Position numbers and translations under genes: made by a program. The notes below the pieces were generated by a model, which worked only from the letters and a program-made list of their open reading frames with translations, had not been told where the DNA came from and did no database searches. Shown in pieces: positions 1-13,117 of a stretch of 64,000 nt of DNA (the stretch's first letter is position 1; each line of letters starts with the position of its first letter). The DNA lies in contig JAIXMP010000007.1 in assembly GCA_025677815.1 (NCBI GenBank), forward strand, positions 1,302,001-1,366,000. The letters are read 5' to 3'. The DNA is from Phascolomyces articulosus (taxonomy: Eukaryota > Mucoromycota > Mucoromycetes > Mucorales > Lichtheimiaceae).

Positions 1-1668
1 AAAACGTACACTCTGTATTTTCTGTTTTTTTTTCTAAACTCATTTTGACAGAAGATGATGAATGCTGATTATTTACACAGATTTCGGTTGTATGCATAAT
101 ATCCTATCCACCTAAACAGATATACATTGATCATTCACTCGTTCATTGTAAAGGAAAATCATTTCAATAAGGATTTTCTTTAAAAATATATAAAAGAAAT
201 ATATTAATATTAAACGATACTACAACCCAAGAATATGAAGAATTCAAAGTGAATAGCTGATGATTTACCAGAATTCTTTACATTCTTTCTTTGCAATGTT
301 GTAAATGTTGATCTTAATACTTACATGGCTATCACGTATTATTTGCTTTTGTCCTTTTATTAAAGACTCTTCTCAAAATATAATGAGAATGCACGCTTTA
401 CCAAAAGCTTACTTTTTTTTATTATAAACATGATGAAAAGTATATACATATTATAATAAATATATATTAGACAAACCGTTTATAGTATCTGGCTTTGTAA
501 AGTTGTTTACGTAGCTTCTTGGATCTTTTGTCTTTTTTTACTGCACCGTTTTCTTCTTTAAATCCGGTGCGAATTTTTTTAATATCCATTATCATATAAC
601 ATTTAGCTAGAAGAAAACCTGATCTATGTTGATGGAAATACTATAATGATTATTAATTTTTATAGTAAAATGAACTTCAAGAATAAAATATTGTATTATG
701 TTTCTCAGGAATAATTTCATAAATTTGAATATCATGAAATACGTAACATATCATAAAGAAAAAAAAATTTTTTTGATGATAAACTTAAAAATATTGTCAT
801 AAAGATGGATGGGGTGGAACTGGAACAAGCAATGATGATGGTTTTTGCATAAAAGGTATGAAGGTGGGAAGAATCTTATTCGTTTCGTTTCCATATTTGG
901 TTGCTACATAAAAAAAAAGTAGGGGGGAGGAGACGTGTACCTGATAATTATTATCATGCCATATTTCTTCATTTCAAATAACAACATCCAAAGAGGTTTG
1001 TATAGTTATATAATTACAATTTTTTAAAACGTGTAAATGAACCAACCGCAATGCGTCCTCTGAGATTTCTTTAAGTGTCGATTTTCAAGAAATATATTAA
1101 TAAAAAAAAACGTGATGCATTTAATTTACATTATGCAATTGGTGATTTATGACAACAATAAAAATATGTATTATAAAACTACATCCTATTTCAATAATAT
1201 ATAAATAATATTTGATAATATCATACTTAAAATAATAAAGTCTAGATGTTACTGTTTCACCCCTATTTAAAATCTTACATCTTCTTGATCTCGGTCTATA
1301 ACAATAATGTTCATTAACATAACTCCATCTATCAACTGCAGTTAATGGACTAAACAGAGATTTTTTTTTGGAAATGGTCAGGTGTTAAATAATTGTTATT
1401 TGTGGCGATGAAATGTTTTTTTAACACTTGAAAAATGTAAAAGCATATAACCTATTGTTAATATGCAAATTCCTCGCCCCCCCCCAAAAAAAAGGGTAAC
1501 GTGGAGATGTTTGCATTTACCGAGATTTGTAGAAGCGTGAGATTTGCTATATAAAAACTTGCAAAATATAAAATGTACATAGTACAATAATGAGGTTTTA
1601 GGACATGTTATAAACTCTCATGATAAAAAGTATAAAACTACTTTATCACATTTATATATTATATTGTT

Positions 1669-1705
<37 letters not shown>

Positions 1706-4578
1706 CTTATTTGACATAAGAGGGAAATAGTTGTTAAATGGTGAAACACGATGATCTTGAAAGTAATTGTTGAGAAGAGAGAGTACACACACGTGTGCTT
1801 GTATAAGTGATTTTGTTTGGTACGTTTATAAAAAGCCGTTCTTATTAGTGTATTTATAAGCTAAATACGGTATCGTATCTTATATGTAAAGTGAACCCTT
1901 TCTACTTATGCTTGTTTTGTCTTTTGGTGGTGACACATCATATTTATGTAGTAAGTAGTAGTAGTAATATAGAATAAGGAATGCAACTTACTTCTTTTGA
2001 CCTAAAACTGATTTATTGATGACGATTTATATATTTTGTATTAATTACAATCCTCGCTTATCTGTTTATTATTGTTACTTTTATTTTCTGGACAAATTCT
2101 GATAATCATTGTTATTCAGAGCGATAAAAAAACAAACAAACTTGAGTCTCAGACTTTTTTAAATGCATAAAATGGCGGACCATTAAACTGGACACATGTT
2201 GCAAATAGCTTTAAAGAGACTTGTGGTGCCATTCTTTCTTTCATGTGACTCGTACTTTTTGACTTTACTGGCTTTTCTCATGCACTATGCATGATTCGCT
2301 AATATGAAAACTTTATAGTTTAATGTTGTTCTTATTGTTTTTTTTTTCAAGCAATCAGCTCATGTTATAAGATATGATGCAATTCTTTCTTCTTAAAGAG
2401 TTTTAAATTTCCATATGCAGTGGATCATAGAATAGATTTTCCATTAATGATCATCGAGAATCTCACTTTATCAACATTTGTCATATTATATAGTGATTAT
2501 ACATATAAAAGATGATGATTACAAGGTGGGATGTCTGATCCTAACCACACTTTAATCAGATTGGATATGTATTAGAGTAAGGTACCATCCTTTTGGATCG
2601 GGGTGTTTCATTTCATAAAATTGTAAGGGACCAAAAAGGGTGTTACGTAATTTCTGGCTTAATTTATCTGATATTTGACTTGAGTATTCATCTATCTCTT
2701 TATTATCACTATGCGTTTTGAACCAAATGATAAAATATTTTTTAAGTGTCATTCATAATTATCTATAACATTAAGGCTAAGCACTTATTTTATCAATTAA
2801 ACACACACACACACACACTCAAACGCATAACTTTTTACACACGTGGGAGAGAGAAAGAGGGGGAGAGAGAGAGAAAAGGGCGCGGCAAATAGGCACTAAT
2901 GACCGCTTATGTCAAAATTTTTTGACTCGGTGGTACTCTCCTTCAAAATTCACATCGGAATTGTCGTTTATGTTTTAATTATGAAAAAAACAACAAAGTT
3001 ATACAAAATCTGACATATGCTTTATTTTGAACAAAACTATTTTTATCACAAGGTTTTTTTTTTATGAATTATAACCAATTCCTGGTATAAACCATACTAC
3101 ATCTTGGCAAAGAAGTATATTTAATATAAATGGACCAATTGTCGATTAATTTACCTGTAATAGTAGAGTAAAGAAGAACTTTCTAAATAACTAAGCCCTT
3201 TAGACTATAAACTTTTATTGACCTGAAAATAGAATATTAAACACAAAATAAACAAAGTTTCAGAGAGAGAGAGAGAGAGAGAGAAAATACATCTTGGCGT
3301 TACCGTATTTTGAACTGAGCTTTTTTGTAAAAAAAATTTTTTTTTTTACCAGTTACGGTGAATTAGGATGATGATTTCTTTTGCGGGGTAAATAAATTGG
3401 TTATGGTATGGTAAGCTCATTTAACCTATATAATATATCTTGAACTTATTATATATTATTAACAATGAGCTCCGAAATCGACATTCCAGACAGACTTTAT
3501 AGGACCAAATTAATAAGTGGTGTGAGAAAAAAAAAGACCTTTTTCTGGAGAAATAGAGAGATACAAAAAGTAATGCGTGAGTAATGAATGTGTGAATGAG
3601 TAAGACAGTAGTGTGTGTGTATGTGCGTAAGCGGAGGTAAAATGTCGCTGTTTATGTATATACCTATTATACAATATAAACAAAAGAGCTGTCAGACCGA
3701 ACCGATCCACCGACGGGGACGAGCTGAGGTTGTATCGAAACCAAGTTGGCATAGCATTGACGTAATGGGGAAAGTCTATAATTAAAAATAAAGATTGATC
3801 GGCTGTCAATTGCTTTTTAAGTGTTTTAGAGGAAAAACTTGTTGAAATGTTATGAAAAGAAGAATAAGATCAGCAATTGTTATAAAAAAAAAGAGTTACC
3901 ATGAGATCTTGGATCCGTTTTTAGGGGAAGTATTTATTTTTGGAATCTTGGATGGAGAGGGGGGGAGACACAGAAAAAAAAACAAATAATGAAGGGGGGG
4001 AGGGAGAGAGAAGTGAGGTAAGTGTATTATGAGCATAATTAACTAATATTGTCTAATCCAAATAAGTTTGAGGAACCTTTCGATTTAAGAAGGTCGCGGT
4101 CATGGATCAGTTTACCGGTATTCCTAAATGCGGAGGGGGCCAAGATAAAATTTCTTATGGACTGAAGGCGTATTTAGATGACTTGTAATACAAAATGAAA
4201 AAAAAAAGAGAGAGAGAGAGAGAGAGCCTGGTACGTTGTTTTTACATGAAATTGGGGGGGGGGGAGTGAGGGAATAAAGGGAGAAAGAGAGAGAGGGAGC
4301 CAAGTAAAAAGGGGGGTGAGACTGAGTTCTGTGTGTGGTGTGTGTGTAATAAGAGAGTGTGTTAAAGAGCATAAAAAAAATCGTGACAATCTTTTTGACG
4401 ATTTGATTTAAATAGAGTTGATTGTTTCGTCTTTTTTTTCTTTTTCTTTATAAATTCTCAATTGTCCTAAAACTTCTTACCAAACAATTTCATTATTGTC
4501 TAAATTTATTATTTTAAACAATTACAACAACAAATAACAATATCATTCTCTTCACCCAACTTTATATACATATACAAT
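1..4578. other. gene-poor AT-rich left flank
   Basis: No convincing gene was found on either strand. Open frames are short (under 100 codons), lack family motifs, and mostly arise from simple sequence such as GA/CT runs. The stretch holds several GA and CA microsatellites (about 1671-1700, 2803-2818, 3263-3283, 4205-4226) and many homopolymer runs. The last roughly 150 bases, with a T-rich tract and a TATAAATT at about 4450, probably form the promoter of the RNA-binding protein gene that starts at 4579. Confidence 0.6.
1671..1700. repeat. (AG)15 microsatellite
   Basis: Uninterrupted AG dinucleotide run of 30 bases, the longest of several GA-type tracts in the left flank. Confidence 0.95.
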
Positions 4579-5405
4579 ATGACGAATCAAGGCTGTCAAA
4601 CACTTTACCTTTGCAATCTCGACCCTCGTGTTGATGAATCAATGTTACAAGCAATTTTATCTACTTTTTCTACCGTCGTTTATGTTCAAATGGAATCCGA
4701 TACTGGCTGTTGGAGTGTAAGCAACTTTTTTTAAACTATATTACTATTACCCTTCCTTTTATCCTATATATATATATACCAAATCGCCATCATAACAACA
4801 ACATTACAATACACCTGTCGATCCTATTATTATCAAGTATAAACTATAATCATCGTTATCTTGATGTGGTAGTTTATGGCAACACTTTCTATCCACCCAA
4901 CCCTTATTTTATTTTATTTTTACCATATATCTTATCCATATCTCCCATAACGAGAATTTCTGATTGGCCCCCTGCATCTAATCGAACTCTGGGAACTTCC
5001 TACTTGGGGGTCTTACTGGAAAAAAATGGGACTAACTTTAATTATTTTTATTCTCATTAATAACAGCTTGCCGACGGTGACACATGTCGTCATGCTTATA
5101 TACAATTTCATGACCATCACGGCGCCGCTCAAGCCTACTTTGCTATGGATGGTCGTTCACTTTTTGGAAGAGTATGTATTCCGGAACTTTTTTATTTGTC
5201 CTTTATCAACTAACTAGTGAATGAGTACTAGAAAATTAGTGAAGTTAGTATACTTATAACAAACATTTCTTTTATCAAATATTTAGAATGTTGTTGCTAA
5301 ATGGAAAGAACCTAAAAGTCAAGCACATTTCACCATTTATATCCGACCAGCTCAGATCGCCGAAGCTGCACCTTTACTTGAACCATTCAAGGATAAATTA
5401 TCGTA

Positions 5406-5436
<31 letters not shown>

Positions 5437-6612
5437 CTATTACGTTTTTTCTCTGCATATTTTTTTAAAGTAAAAAAAAAATGATGAAACTAAAACATTA
5501 CAACACAAATTATTTAGAAACCTTCGACCACTTTGGAATGAAACCACTGGAAAAGCAACAGATACATCGGTTGCTACTTTTACCGATAGAACTGCAGCTG
5601 AGTCGGCTGTTGAAGCTCTTCAAGGCAAGCGACTTGGAACATCTATCCTTGATTGCCATATGGAATCGTTACCAAGTTTCATTCATCATGAATTACATAG
5701 TAAGATTGATGATGATTCTTCCTCCAATGATGGTGATGATCAACCTACATCTTATGAAAGTATCTTCACCAACGCTCCTTTACACGTGACAACAGTAAAA
5801 GTGAGCAAACTTCCTCATGGTGTCACCAGTAAGTATTATATACAGACTCAGTTAGAATCCATCCAAATTGAACCCCATTCCTTTTTCCTTTTGTTAGTTC
5901 AAGTCATCATCATTTAAGACATCCATCACTCATAAAATTTATCTCAATTTATTTTAGAACAATCGATTGCTTCTATTTTCCAACAATATGGTTTAGTATC
6001 ACAAATTCATCTGCACCAACATGCAGACAAACATCGAAAGAGATATGCTTTAGTCAGGTAAATATATTAACATACACACATAATAAAAAATCTAGATCTA
6101 TATCAATCTTCAGATAAGCTAATGCATCTTTTATAAATTTATTTAGTATGGATACACATGCCAATGCAGCTATGGCTATCTTTTCATTACAAAGTCTCAA
6201 ACTTGAAGGTCAATGCGTTTCCGTCAAATGGTCTCGTCGTTCTTCCACCTCATCTTCTTCTACTTCACCTATTGCTCCACCATCTCTTTCACAACGACGT
6301 AAAATTCAACAAAAACTTCCTCATTTCGTTTCCAACACTGAAGAAGATCTTCAACAACAACAAAAGGTGCATCCTCCATCTCCCTTCTTCGATCATATCA
6401 TTCATCAACGTCTTATACGTAATAAGAATAATATTTTCCCTCCTGGTTCTCCACAAAAAGTACAACTTGAAATGCCAGAACCAAATTATTTCAATGTACA
6501 ACCCATGTGGACTGCAGCTTCTGGCGTAGAAACACAAAACAAGGATACTGATCATCATGAAGCAAATAATCATACTTTTGAATATTATCATGGTACAGCC
6601 TTAAATTTGTAA
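4579..6612 (+). CDS. three-RRM RNA-binding protein (PUB1/TIA-1-like)
   Basis: Predicted 411-aa RNA-binding protein. Exons: 4579-4716, 5067-5171, 5287-5402, 5518-5828, 5958-6057, 6147-6612; all phases agree. RRM1 begins near residue 8 with an RNP2-like LYLCNL preceding DPRVDESML, and carries an RNP1-like RHAYIQF in exon 2. A divergent RRM2 starts at about residue 90 (TIYIRPAQ), and RRM3 begins with TVKVSKLPHGV and ends at CVSVKWSRR. The 'NLDPRV' opening and three-RRM layout are typical of the PUB1/TIA-1/Nam8 group, which binds U-rich RNA in mRNA stability, stress granules or splicing; RRM2 lacks clear aromatic RNP residues. The C-terminal ~130 residues are Ser/Pro/Gln rich. The first intron (350 nt) is long for this window, so a small missed exon cannot be excluded. 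The family is well supported; the exact orthologue is not. Confidence 0.85.
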
Positions 6613-7202
6613 TTTTTTTTTCTTTGTAAACCTTTTTTTTTTTACCCCACCATCTGCATCCCATCCAAATCATCCATATTTTTTTTTATCATCATTACCA
6701 TTAATAATCCTTTTCCACAGCCACTTATCCTATTTACGATCTATTTTCCCTGTTAAAGAGGGTTAAATCTTCAAAACGAGATCAAGCTTTTTTTTTTATT
6801 TTTCTCGTCTTTTCTTGTATCACATTTTTAAAATCTCTTTTACTATCTTTTTTTTTCTTGTACATAAGATTTATATATATATATATATACACTTTTCCTC
6901 CTATCACAACTTCATTGAAATAAACGCATTTCTCAAGCATCGAATATAAAAATACTACATATTTTAGTTTTGTTGTTGACATGTTGCGTAGTAAAATACG
7001 TTGATAAAGTACTTTCGCATTAAGGAGTAAATGCCCGTTTTTTTTTTTTTTCAAAGATGTAGTTTTAAAAGAACATCGGTCTTTTGCGCGACTCAATAAT
7101 AATCCTTTATTATTATGCATAACTCGTAATATATAAATTAATCAATGACAAACCCATTCAATTGTTATAAGGTGTCACATTTTTTTTTCCCCTTGGAGTA
7201 TT

Positions 7203-7220
7203 AAAGTGGGGCCCCACTTT
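7203..7220. repeat. 18-bp perfect GC-centred palindrome
   Basis: AAAGTGGGGCCCCACTTT reads identically on both strands. Each half contains GTGGGG, which fits the SYGGRG core bound by Mig1/CreA-type zinc-finger repressors. A regulatory role is inference only, since the nearest gene ends 600 bases away. Confidence 0.6.
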
Positions 7221-8465
7221 TTCCAATCATTCAAAAAGAACTCGTGTACAACCAATGCGAATTTGGGAATAAACGTGCCACTATTTACCATACATCAATT
7301 TTTTTGAACAAATAAAAAAGGAACATGTCACTAATAATAACAATCGCTGATGTTAGTTTATAGTTGGAGCTAAGCAATATTATAAAACCTACATTCCCAT
7401 TTCTGTTGGGAAAAAAAAAGTTATATATTTGTGGACAAGGGGGGGATTGACTCAGTTTTTGGATACAATTATCTAAAATGTTGAAACGACAAATAATAGA
7501 ATGGCGCATCATGTGGACAAGAAGAGCGGGGGTATTATTTCACTTGTTGTTTAACCCTTTTTAAAAAGAATGTAAATTTTAAAAGACTGCCAGTTATCTT
7601 ATCTAATGGTTCGTGCATAAAGATTTGTACCTGTCAGTGTATGAAAATGTTTATATACATGTATTATTAACTCGACAAAGAGAATACTGATTGATTGTGT
7701 ATTTATTACTGGTAGATAATAAGAATAGTGTTATTGAAAGGTAACCACGGAACTGAAACATTTGTTTGTTACCAATGATTTGTTCCCAACAACAAATGGG
7801 GTATATATTACAATCAGTTATTTCCCTTACTTATTGATTACAAAGATCTGGATATTCCCAACAAGATAAAAACCCTTTTTTTTTTCTCTTTAACCCATTC
7901 CCATAAGAACAAAATCTCTCTTAAAAATTTATAAAATACCAGATATAAACACTATGGGAAAAAGAACGGCTCACATGTTGCTGTTAGTCTAATATAAAAA
8001 ACACCATCAAAAGTATTGTAATCTGTTGTACAATATAAAATCATGATGGATATTGTTCTTTTTGTAAAAATCAGATTGGATCGGAGAGGTCAGCTTTTTT
8101 TTTTTTTTTACCATGTACTACTTTTTCGTATAAGATACTTTACTATGTAGTTAGCATATAAATCTTTTTAGTTGTACAAAATTTAGCTCAAGAGTAACAT
8201 GAAATTGTTGATTATTTCCAGGGTTATGAAAGGGTAAAAAAAAAGATTTATTTTCTATTGTTGATGTTACAAGAACTAGAGCATGATAAAATATAATTTT
8301 ATTTAATAAAAATAATAGCATAAGAAGAGATATTGCACAATAAAATAAGGGGGAGTATATTTTCAAATATAAAAAGCTAGTATGTATTTTCTTGTTCCCC
8401 AGTGACATTTACTAATTAGCACTAGTAGTAGTGATTATATTATAAACTTGGATAATCGGTATATT

Positions 8466-8470
<5 letters not shown>

Positions 8471-8498
<28 letters not shown>
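8471..8498. repeat. (TA)14 microsatellite
   Basis: Pure TA dinucleotide run directly beside the 3' end of the old-yellow-enzyme pseudogene. Confidence 0.9.
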
Positions 8499-8502
8499 CT
8501 CC

Positions 8503-9060
8503 TTAATCCTTGTTCAATGATGATTCATTTTTAAGAAGGCATACAAGGTCCAGATTCATAGTAAAAGCTCGGCCAACAGAAATTAAATCAATCTGTATTC
8601 TTGGAAACAACAGCATATGTTGAAGTCGAGTAGTATATCCACCAGCAATAGGAATGAAAGGATGATATTTCCAGTTTATATATACGGAACGAGTCAAGTG
8701 AATTTTACAAGTCAGGGTTTCCATATCATTACAACGTTTTTCAATAAAAAGATAGACATAGACCAATATCTTCGATGCAAAAGCCCAATAAATAACTTAT
8801 AAATTATTCGATGATAAAGAATTAAATTGGTATATAAAAAACCCCGTTAGTGGCAGGAACACCAATATCATCAAATCCATTATTATGAATTGCATTTATT
8901 GCAACCTTTTACACATTGCTGAATAAAGTCTTTAACATCACTGTGCGTTGTTTCGTGAGTAGCTTTTTTTTAAAAAAGGAATAATGTATTTGTCTTCTTG
9001 AATAGTAACAATGGTTGGTGGTGTCAATAAAACCTGATTATTTTCAAAGAAACGTGATAA
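8503..9060 (-). pseudogene. decayed old yellow enzyme (NADH:flavin oxidoreductase)
   Basis: Read on the minus strand, fragments in different frames match successive blocks of fungal FMN-dependent OYE/12-oxophytodienoate-reductase-like enzymes. At about 8840-8900, NAIHNNGFDDIGVPATNG corresponds to the NAIEAGFDGVEIHGANG block, and a DVKDFIQQC stretch just before it matches the usual DFVQAA helix. At 8503-8700, PFIPIAGGYT, then DLISVGRAF, NLDLV and a final SSLNK match the FMN-phosphate-binding and C-terminal blocks. The catalytic middle third between them is missing, frames shift, and stop codons interrupt. No intact N-terminus was seen above 9060. The family assignment rests on order and spacing of these blocks; pseudogene status is clear. 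Confidence 0.6.
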
Positions 9061-9304
9061 TCCTATTCAAAAAGTTCCATGCCAAAAAGTTTACCATGAA
9101 TTACTATCTTTTTGTTCTTTAATAGGAAATGTTCTCTACGTTATAAAAAATCTATTAAATTTATTTATCTGTCATCATTTTACATTCTTGACAGAATATT
9201 AAACTTGGTCTTTCGTATTTATGAATATCTATAATATATATAATTCGATAGTGGATTCGAAGTACATGATGGCTTTTTTTTTTTAGTTTTACGTTGTACA
9301 TTTT

Positions 9305-9418
9305 CACTATCTCGATGTTTCACTGGCTGATATACTAGCACTTGTGTAAGACATACCACTATCTCGATATTTCACAGGCAAGTAAAGTAATACTTGTACT
9401 AGGCGAAAACACTATCTC
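9305..9418. repeat. diverged ~52-bp tandem duplication
   Basis: Two imperfect copies (9305-9356, 9357-9409), each beginning CACTATCTCGAT and followed by TTTCAC and a later ACTTGT, with a third partial start at 9410. No coding meaning was seen. Confidence 0.6.
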
Positions 9419-11503
9419 AAATTCTTTTAAAGATTGCTCAAATTGTCTTTTTTTAGTATAAACGATATTGAGCAATCATCATCCACATTACTATCATGCT
9501 AAGTGTTTTATAATGTTAAATATCCTGACTTTTATCAAGTAAGTTTTCTTTTTTCGGAAACAAGAAGAGGAGTAAAAAGATCCACATTTATATTTATTGA
9601 CCTAATAAAAGAAAATGTTAGAGGGAATAGAATTTACTAGATTGGATAAACGAAGAATACATCATAATGTTTTCTTTTGATGATGCCATGTCAATGATCT
9701 GTTTTTAATTTTTAGTAGGGTAACTCGTATCCATACGTATAAAATAATGTAAAACTTATTGAAATGATGATTTAGAAAGAAAAAAAAAACATATAATGGG
9801 TGAACAAAAAGAAGTAAGAGATCTCCCTTCATTTTCCAAAAAAAAGGAAATATTCTGATTTTATATTATAGTACATGACGAATTATCTTTTATATAACAT
9901 CATGCCAAAAAGCCACCCTCTACATCTCCATCTATTGTTATATTCTAAAGAAGCGTATGACGATATTTCGACTCTTCTACATCAACTTATTCAAAGTAAA
10001 ACCCTTTTGTCTGGATTGTTTTGTTTAAGGGGTGGCGGAGAAAATAAAACACGAGACGAAATATATCTTGTATTGTTTGCCTAATGTCCTTTATTATTTT
10101 CCATTGTACGATAATTATATTACGTTGTAAAAAAGATGATAAATTGTTTTCCTCTATGGTTATCTTTTAGTAGTCAACGTATATATAATAGCTATAATTA
10201 GTAGATCATTATTGTTAAAGAAAGGGATAATGAAGGCATATAAAAAAGGAACCACACATAATCATAATCTCTTGAAAAACTAGTAAATGATGGGACTGCC
10301 ACTATAACAAGAATAATAATATGGATGAGGAATTGCACGAGAATTAGGGAGGGGGGAAAATGAAGAGTGAAAAGAACGATAATGATAGAGAGAAAGAGAG
10401 AGAGAAAGAAAGAAGAAAAGGAGATTTAAATAAGGGGATTGTGAAAAAAAAAGAGGGAAAAGGAGAACTAGACTTAATCATCGACAAGTTCCTACCTTGT
10501 TTATAAGGTTATGTTGTTATGTGTGAGTGTAAGTTATCGGGATGATCATTTCGGAAAAGAGCAAGTAAAAGTAATTATTTTTATGGGTGTCATCATTAGA
10601 GTCAGGTGTTTAGCTATATATAAAAAAACAGCAATCGACCTGCATGCAGCTTATAATTTAACGTTATAATTAGTTCTACTATTATACTGACTATTGTTTA
10701 TATATAAAAAGTACATCATGAACAAAGCACAGTTGCATAGAAAAAATACTACTAAATCGAGGAGAATTCATTTACACGCATATATTTTTATATAAGACAT
10801 TCTCTTATACAATTATAATAATAATAATAATAACGAGAAGACATGTGTGTATATAAGATCGTGGGGTTCATGATTTTTTTTTATAATACTGTCTCTTGCA
10901 GATTGTATAAAATTTGGCGGCAAGCTTTCACTTTTTTACATGCATATCAATATGACAAACATTACATATTCAGTTTGTATCTACATTATTATCATTATCG
11001 TTCCGTTATGATAGCGGATTATATATAGTATGATTGAATCCTTTTTTCTTATTTGTTAACAAACATGTTATTTATCTTGTTCAAGAAGATTATTAAACCA
11101 TGTGGTAAATATAAAAATAATGGCTATTGAGATGACGATGATGATGATGTTTCATCATTCTCCACCTTTTTTTAAAGAAAAAGAATCAAGACAGGCAAGC
11201 CAAAAAAAAAAAAAACCTTATGAGTTTAAAAAAGAAGCGAACAGACACGTTTAAAGGGTTAACCTACTATTTTGAGTTGCTTAATGGATCGTATATACAA
11301 CTAGTCTCAGAAAACAAGGTTGCTCCTATAAAAAACTTTGATTTCCTACTCCTAGTTTATCTACTCGTGTTGAAAAGATAAAGTATACAACATGATGATT
11401 TGACTTGTTGTTTTTCGTTGGCAGCTGTAGAGATTATTTTTATTGTCTATTCTATTTTTTATACTAGACACAAGCAAGATATATATGTCTGTCTATTCAA
11501 AAG
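9419..11503. other. intergenic region without a supported gene
   Basis: About 2.1 kb of AT-rich sequence with purine-rich stretches (10330-10460) and an ATA repeat near 10815. The few open frames (for example 9875-10084 on +) have no recognisable domain or intron context. Confidence 0.6.
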
Positions 11504-11514
11504 GTATATAAATA
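11504..11514 (+). promoter_or_regulatory. TATA box and pyrimidine-rich leader
   Basis: GTATATAAATA lies about 155 bases upstream of the ATG at 11668. It is followed from about 11525 to 11640 by an almost uninterrupted CT-rich tract, an arrangement typical of strongly expressed fungal genes. Confidence 0.5.
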
Positions 11515-11667
11515 CACATGTGCTTTCTCCTTTTCTCTCTCTCTTCTCTTTTTATTTATTTTAGTTTTGAAACGGATTCATAGTTTCTTTCTTTCTTCTT
11601 TTCTTTCTCTTTTCTTCTTTTTCTCTACTACTACAGATACTCACTCCTTTTTCTTTTCATTATCATC

Positions 11668-13117
11668 ATGACAACTCAAGAAACTGAACAACCTCAACAA
11701 CAACAAACCGTTACTACGGAACAAACTACAGCAGATACAACTCAAAACAAACCTACTACTACTCCTGATACTCCTGCTGTTGCCGCAGAAAATAACACTC
11801 CAGCAGATGAAACATCGACCGAACAACCTGCACCAGTAACATCTACTAGTTCGGGTGGAAAAACAAAACGTTTAAATTTGTTCAATCCTTTCAAATCGAA
11901 CAAGAAGGAGGAAGAAAAAAAAGAAGAAACTCAAGAAGAATCAGCACCAGCTACTACTACTGAACAACCATCAGAAGAAGCTATAGCTACAACGAAGCCA
12001 TCAGAAGAAGCAACTGCTACAGAACCAACAAAGCCCGCTAATCAAGAAAAGCGTAAATCTAAAGGATTTGGTAGCCTTTTCTCTAGCATCAAGGTAAGTA
12101 ATGATAATAGAGAGACGATTGGTGATGAAAATGACAGGAAAGAAAAAGGAAAACAAATATGCATGTAGTAAAGAAAAACATATTTTTATCTAACAAATAA
12201 CATCGTTAGGCTATGGCACCCAAGTCTCCATCTCCTACTTCTGAAGAAAGTCCTTCTTCACCAAATGGTCAACAACAACAGCAGCAAGGTCAAGCTTCTG
12301 GAAGTGGAAATGAATCACAACCCGTTGAATTACCCAAGATCGAACAACTGCAACCCATCGAAACATTAGCTGTTGTTGAAGGTGATAAGGCCAAGGAGAC
12401 CGTTACCAAGGCAACAGAAGAGACCACAGAAATTGCTAAAGAAACGGCAGATAATGCTGCCGGTGCTGTTGCTTCAGCTGCAGATCAAGCTACCACATCT
12501 GCCGGTGCTGCTGCTGCTGCTGCTGCTGCTGAGGTGACCTCTTCTAGTACAAGTCCTAAACGTCAATCACTTATCAACAAATTCTTTGGTAACAAGAAGA
12601 AGGAAACTAAAGAAGAGGAACCAAAGCCTGTTGGTATGTCTAAAAAAAATGAATAATCACATATGTCTATAATTAACTGCTATATATATATATATATAAT
12701 TTTATTTAACTGTGCCTTTCTTCACTCATTGTTTATATAGCTGAAGAACCAAAGGAAGAGCAACCTAAACAAGAAGAAGAACAGCAACAACAAGGACAGC
12801 CATCAGAGGATAAAGAAAAAGATAATGAAAAGGAGGCATCACGTCCATCTTCACCTCTTGGTCGTCGTTTGACTGATTTCTTCAAGCTCCCAAAGAAAAC
12901 TCCAGCAGCAGCAACAACAACCACTTCCAATCAAGAAAACACAACTGTTCCTGCTGATCAAGAACAAGCACCGACATCACCAACAACACCACAACAAGAA
13001 GAACGAGAAGGTGATAAAGCGGAGGCACCACGAGCTGCTGCTCCTGAAACGACTAATGCTGCTACTACCACTACTACTGCACCTGCTCCAACTCCCACGC
13101 CCATTGCAACTGCATAA
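11668..13117 (+). CDS. low-complexity protein with four basic-aromatic repeats
   Basis: Predicted 408-aa protein; exons 11668-12093, 12210-12633, 12741-13117, phases consistent. No known catalytic domain was recognised. Thr/Gln/Glu/Pro/Ala-rich linkers separate four short motifs: KRLNLFNPFKSNKK, KSKGFGSLFSSIK, KRQSLINKFFGNKKK and RRLTDFFKLPKK. All share a basic start, an L..F/FF aromatic centre and a closing Lys pair. Between motifs 2 and 3 an alanine-rich, K/E-periodic stretch (AKETVTKATEETTEIAKE, then NAAGAVASAADQ) resembles the amphipathic helix of LEA-type or lipid-droplet-coating proteins. The first two introns end directly beside motifs, so exons and repeats may have been duplicated together. 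The TATA box and CT leader suggest high expression. The motifs could bind membranes or a partner protein, but function is unknown. Confidence 0.75.

Larger units (their letters stand above)
6613..8502. other. intergenic region without a supported gene
   Basis: T-rich 3' flank of the RRM gene followed by AT-rich sequence. Open frames are short, AT-driven and lack domains. It contains an 18-bp perfect palindrome (7203-7220) and ends in a TA microsatellite. Confidence 0.6.

Noticed and set aside
467..589. 40-codon basic open frame on the minus strand (MDIKKIRTGFKEEN start)
   Set aside because: Lys/Arg richness is partly a product of A-rich sequence, there is no domain, and upstream exons could not be found.
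2552..2752. 66-codon minus-strand open frame
   Set aside because: No family resemblance, no splice partners and AT-driven composition.
9875..10084. 69-codon plus-strand open frame
   Set aside because: No recognisable motif and no supporting context; its length is compatible with chance.
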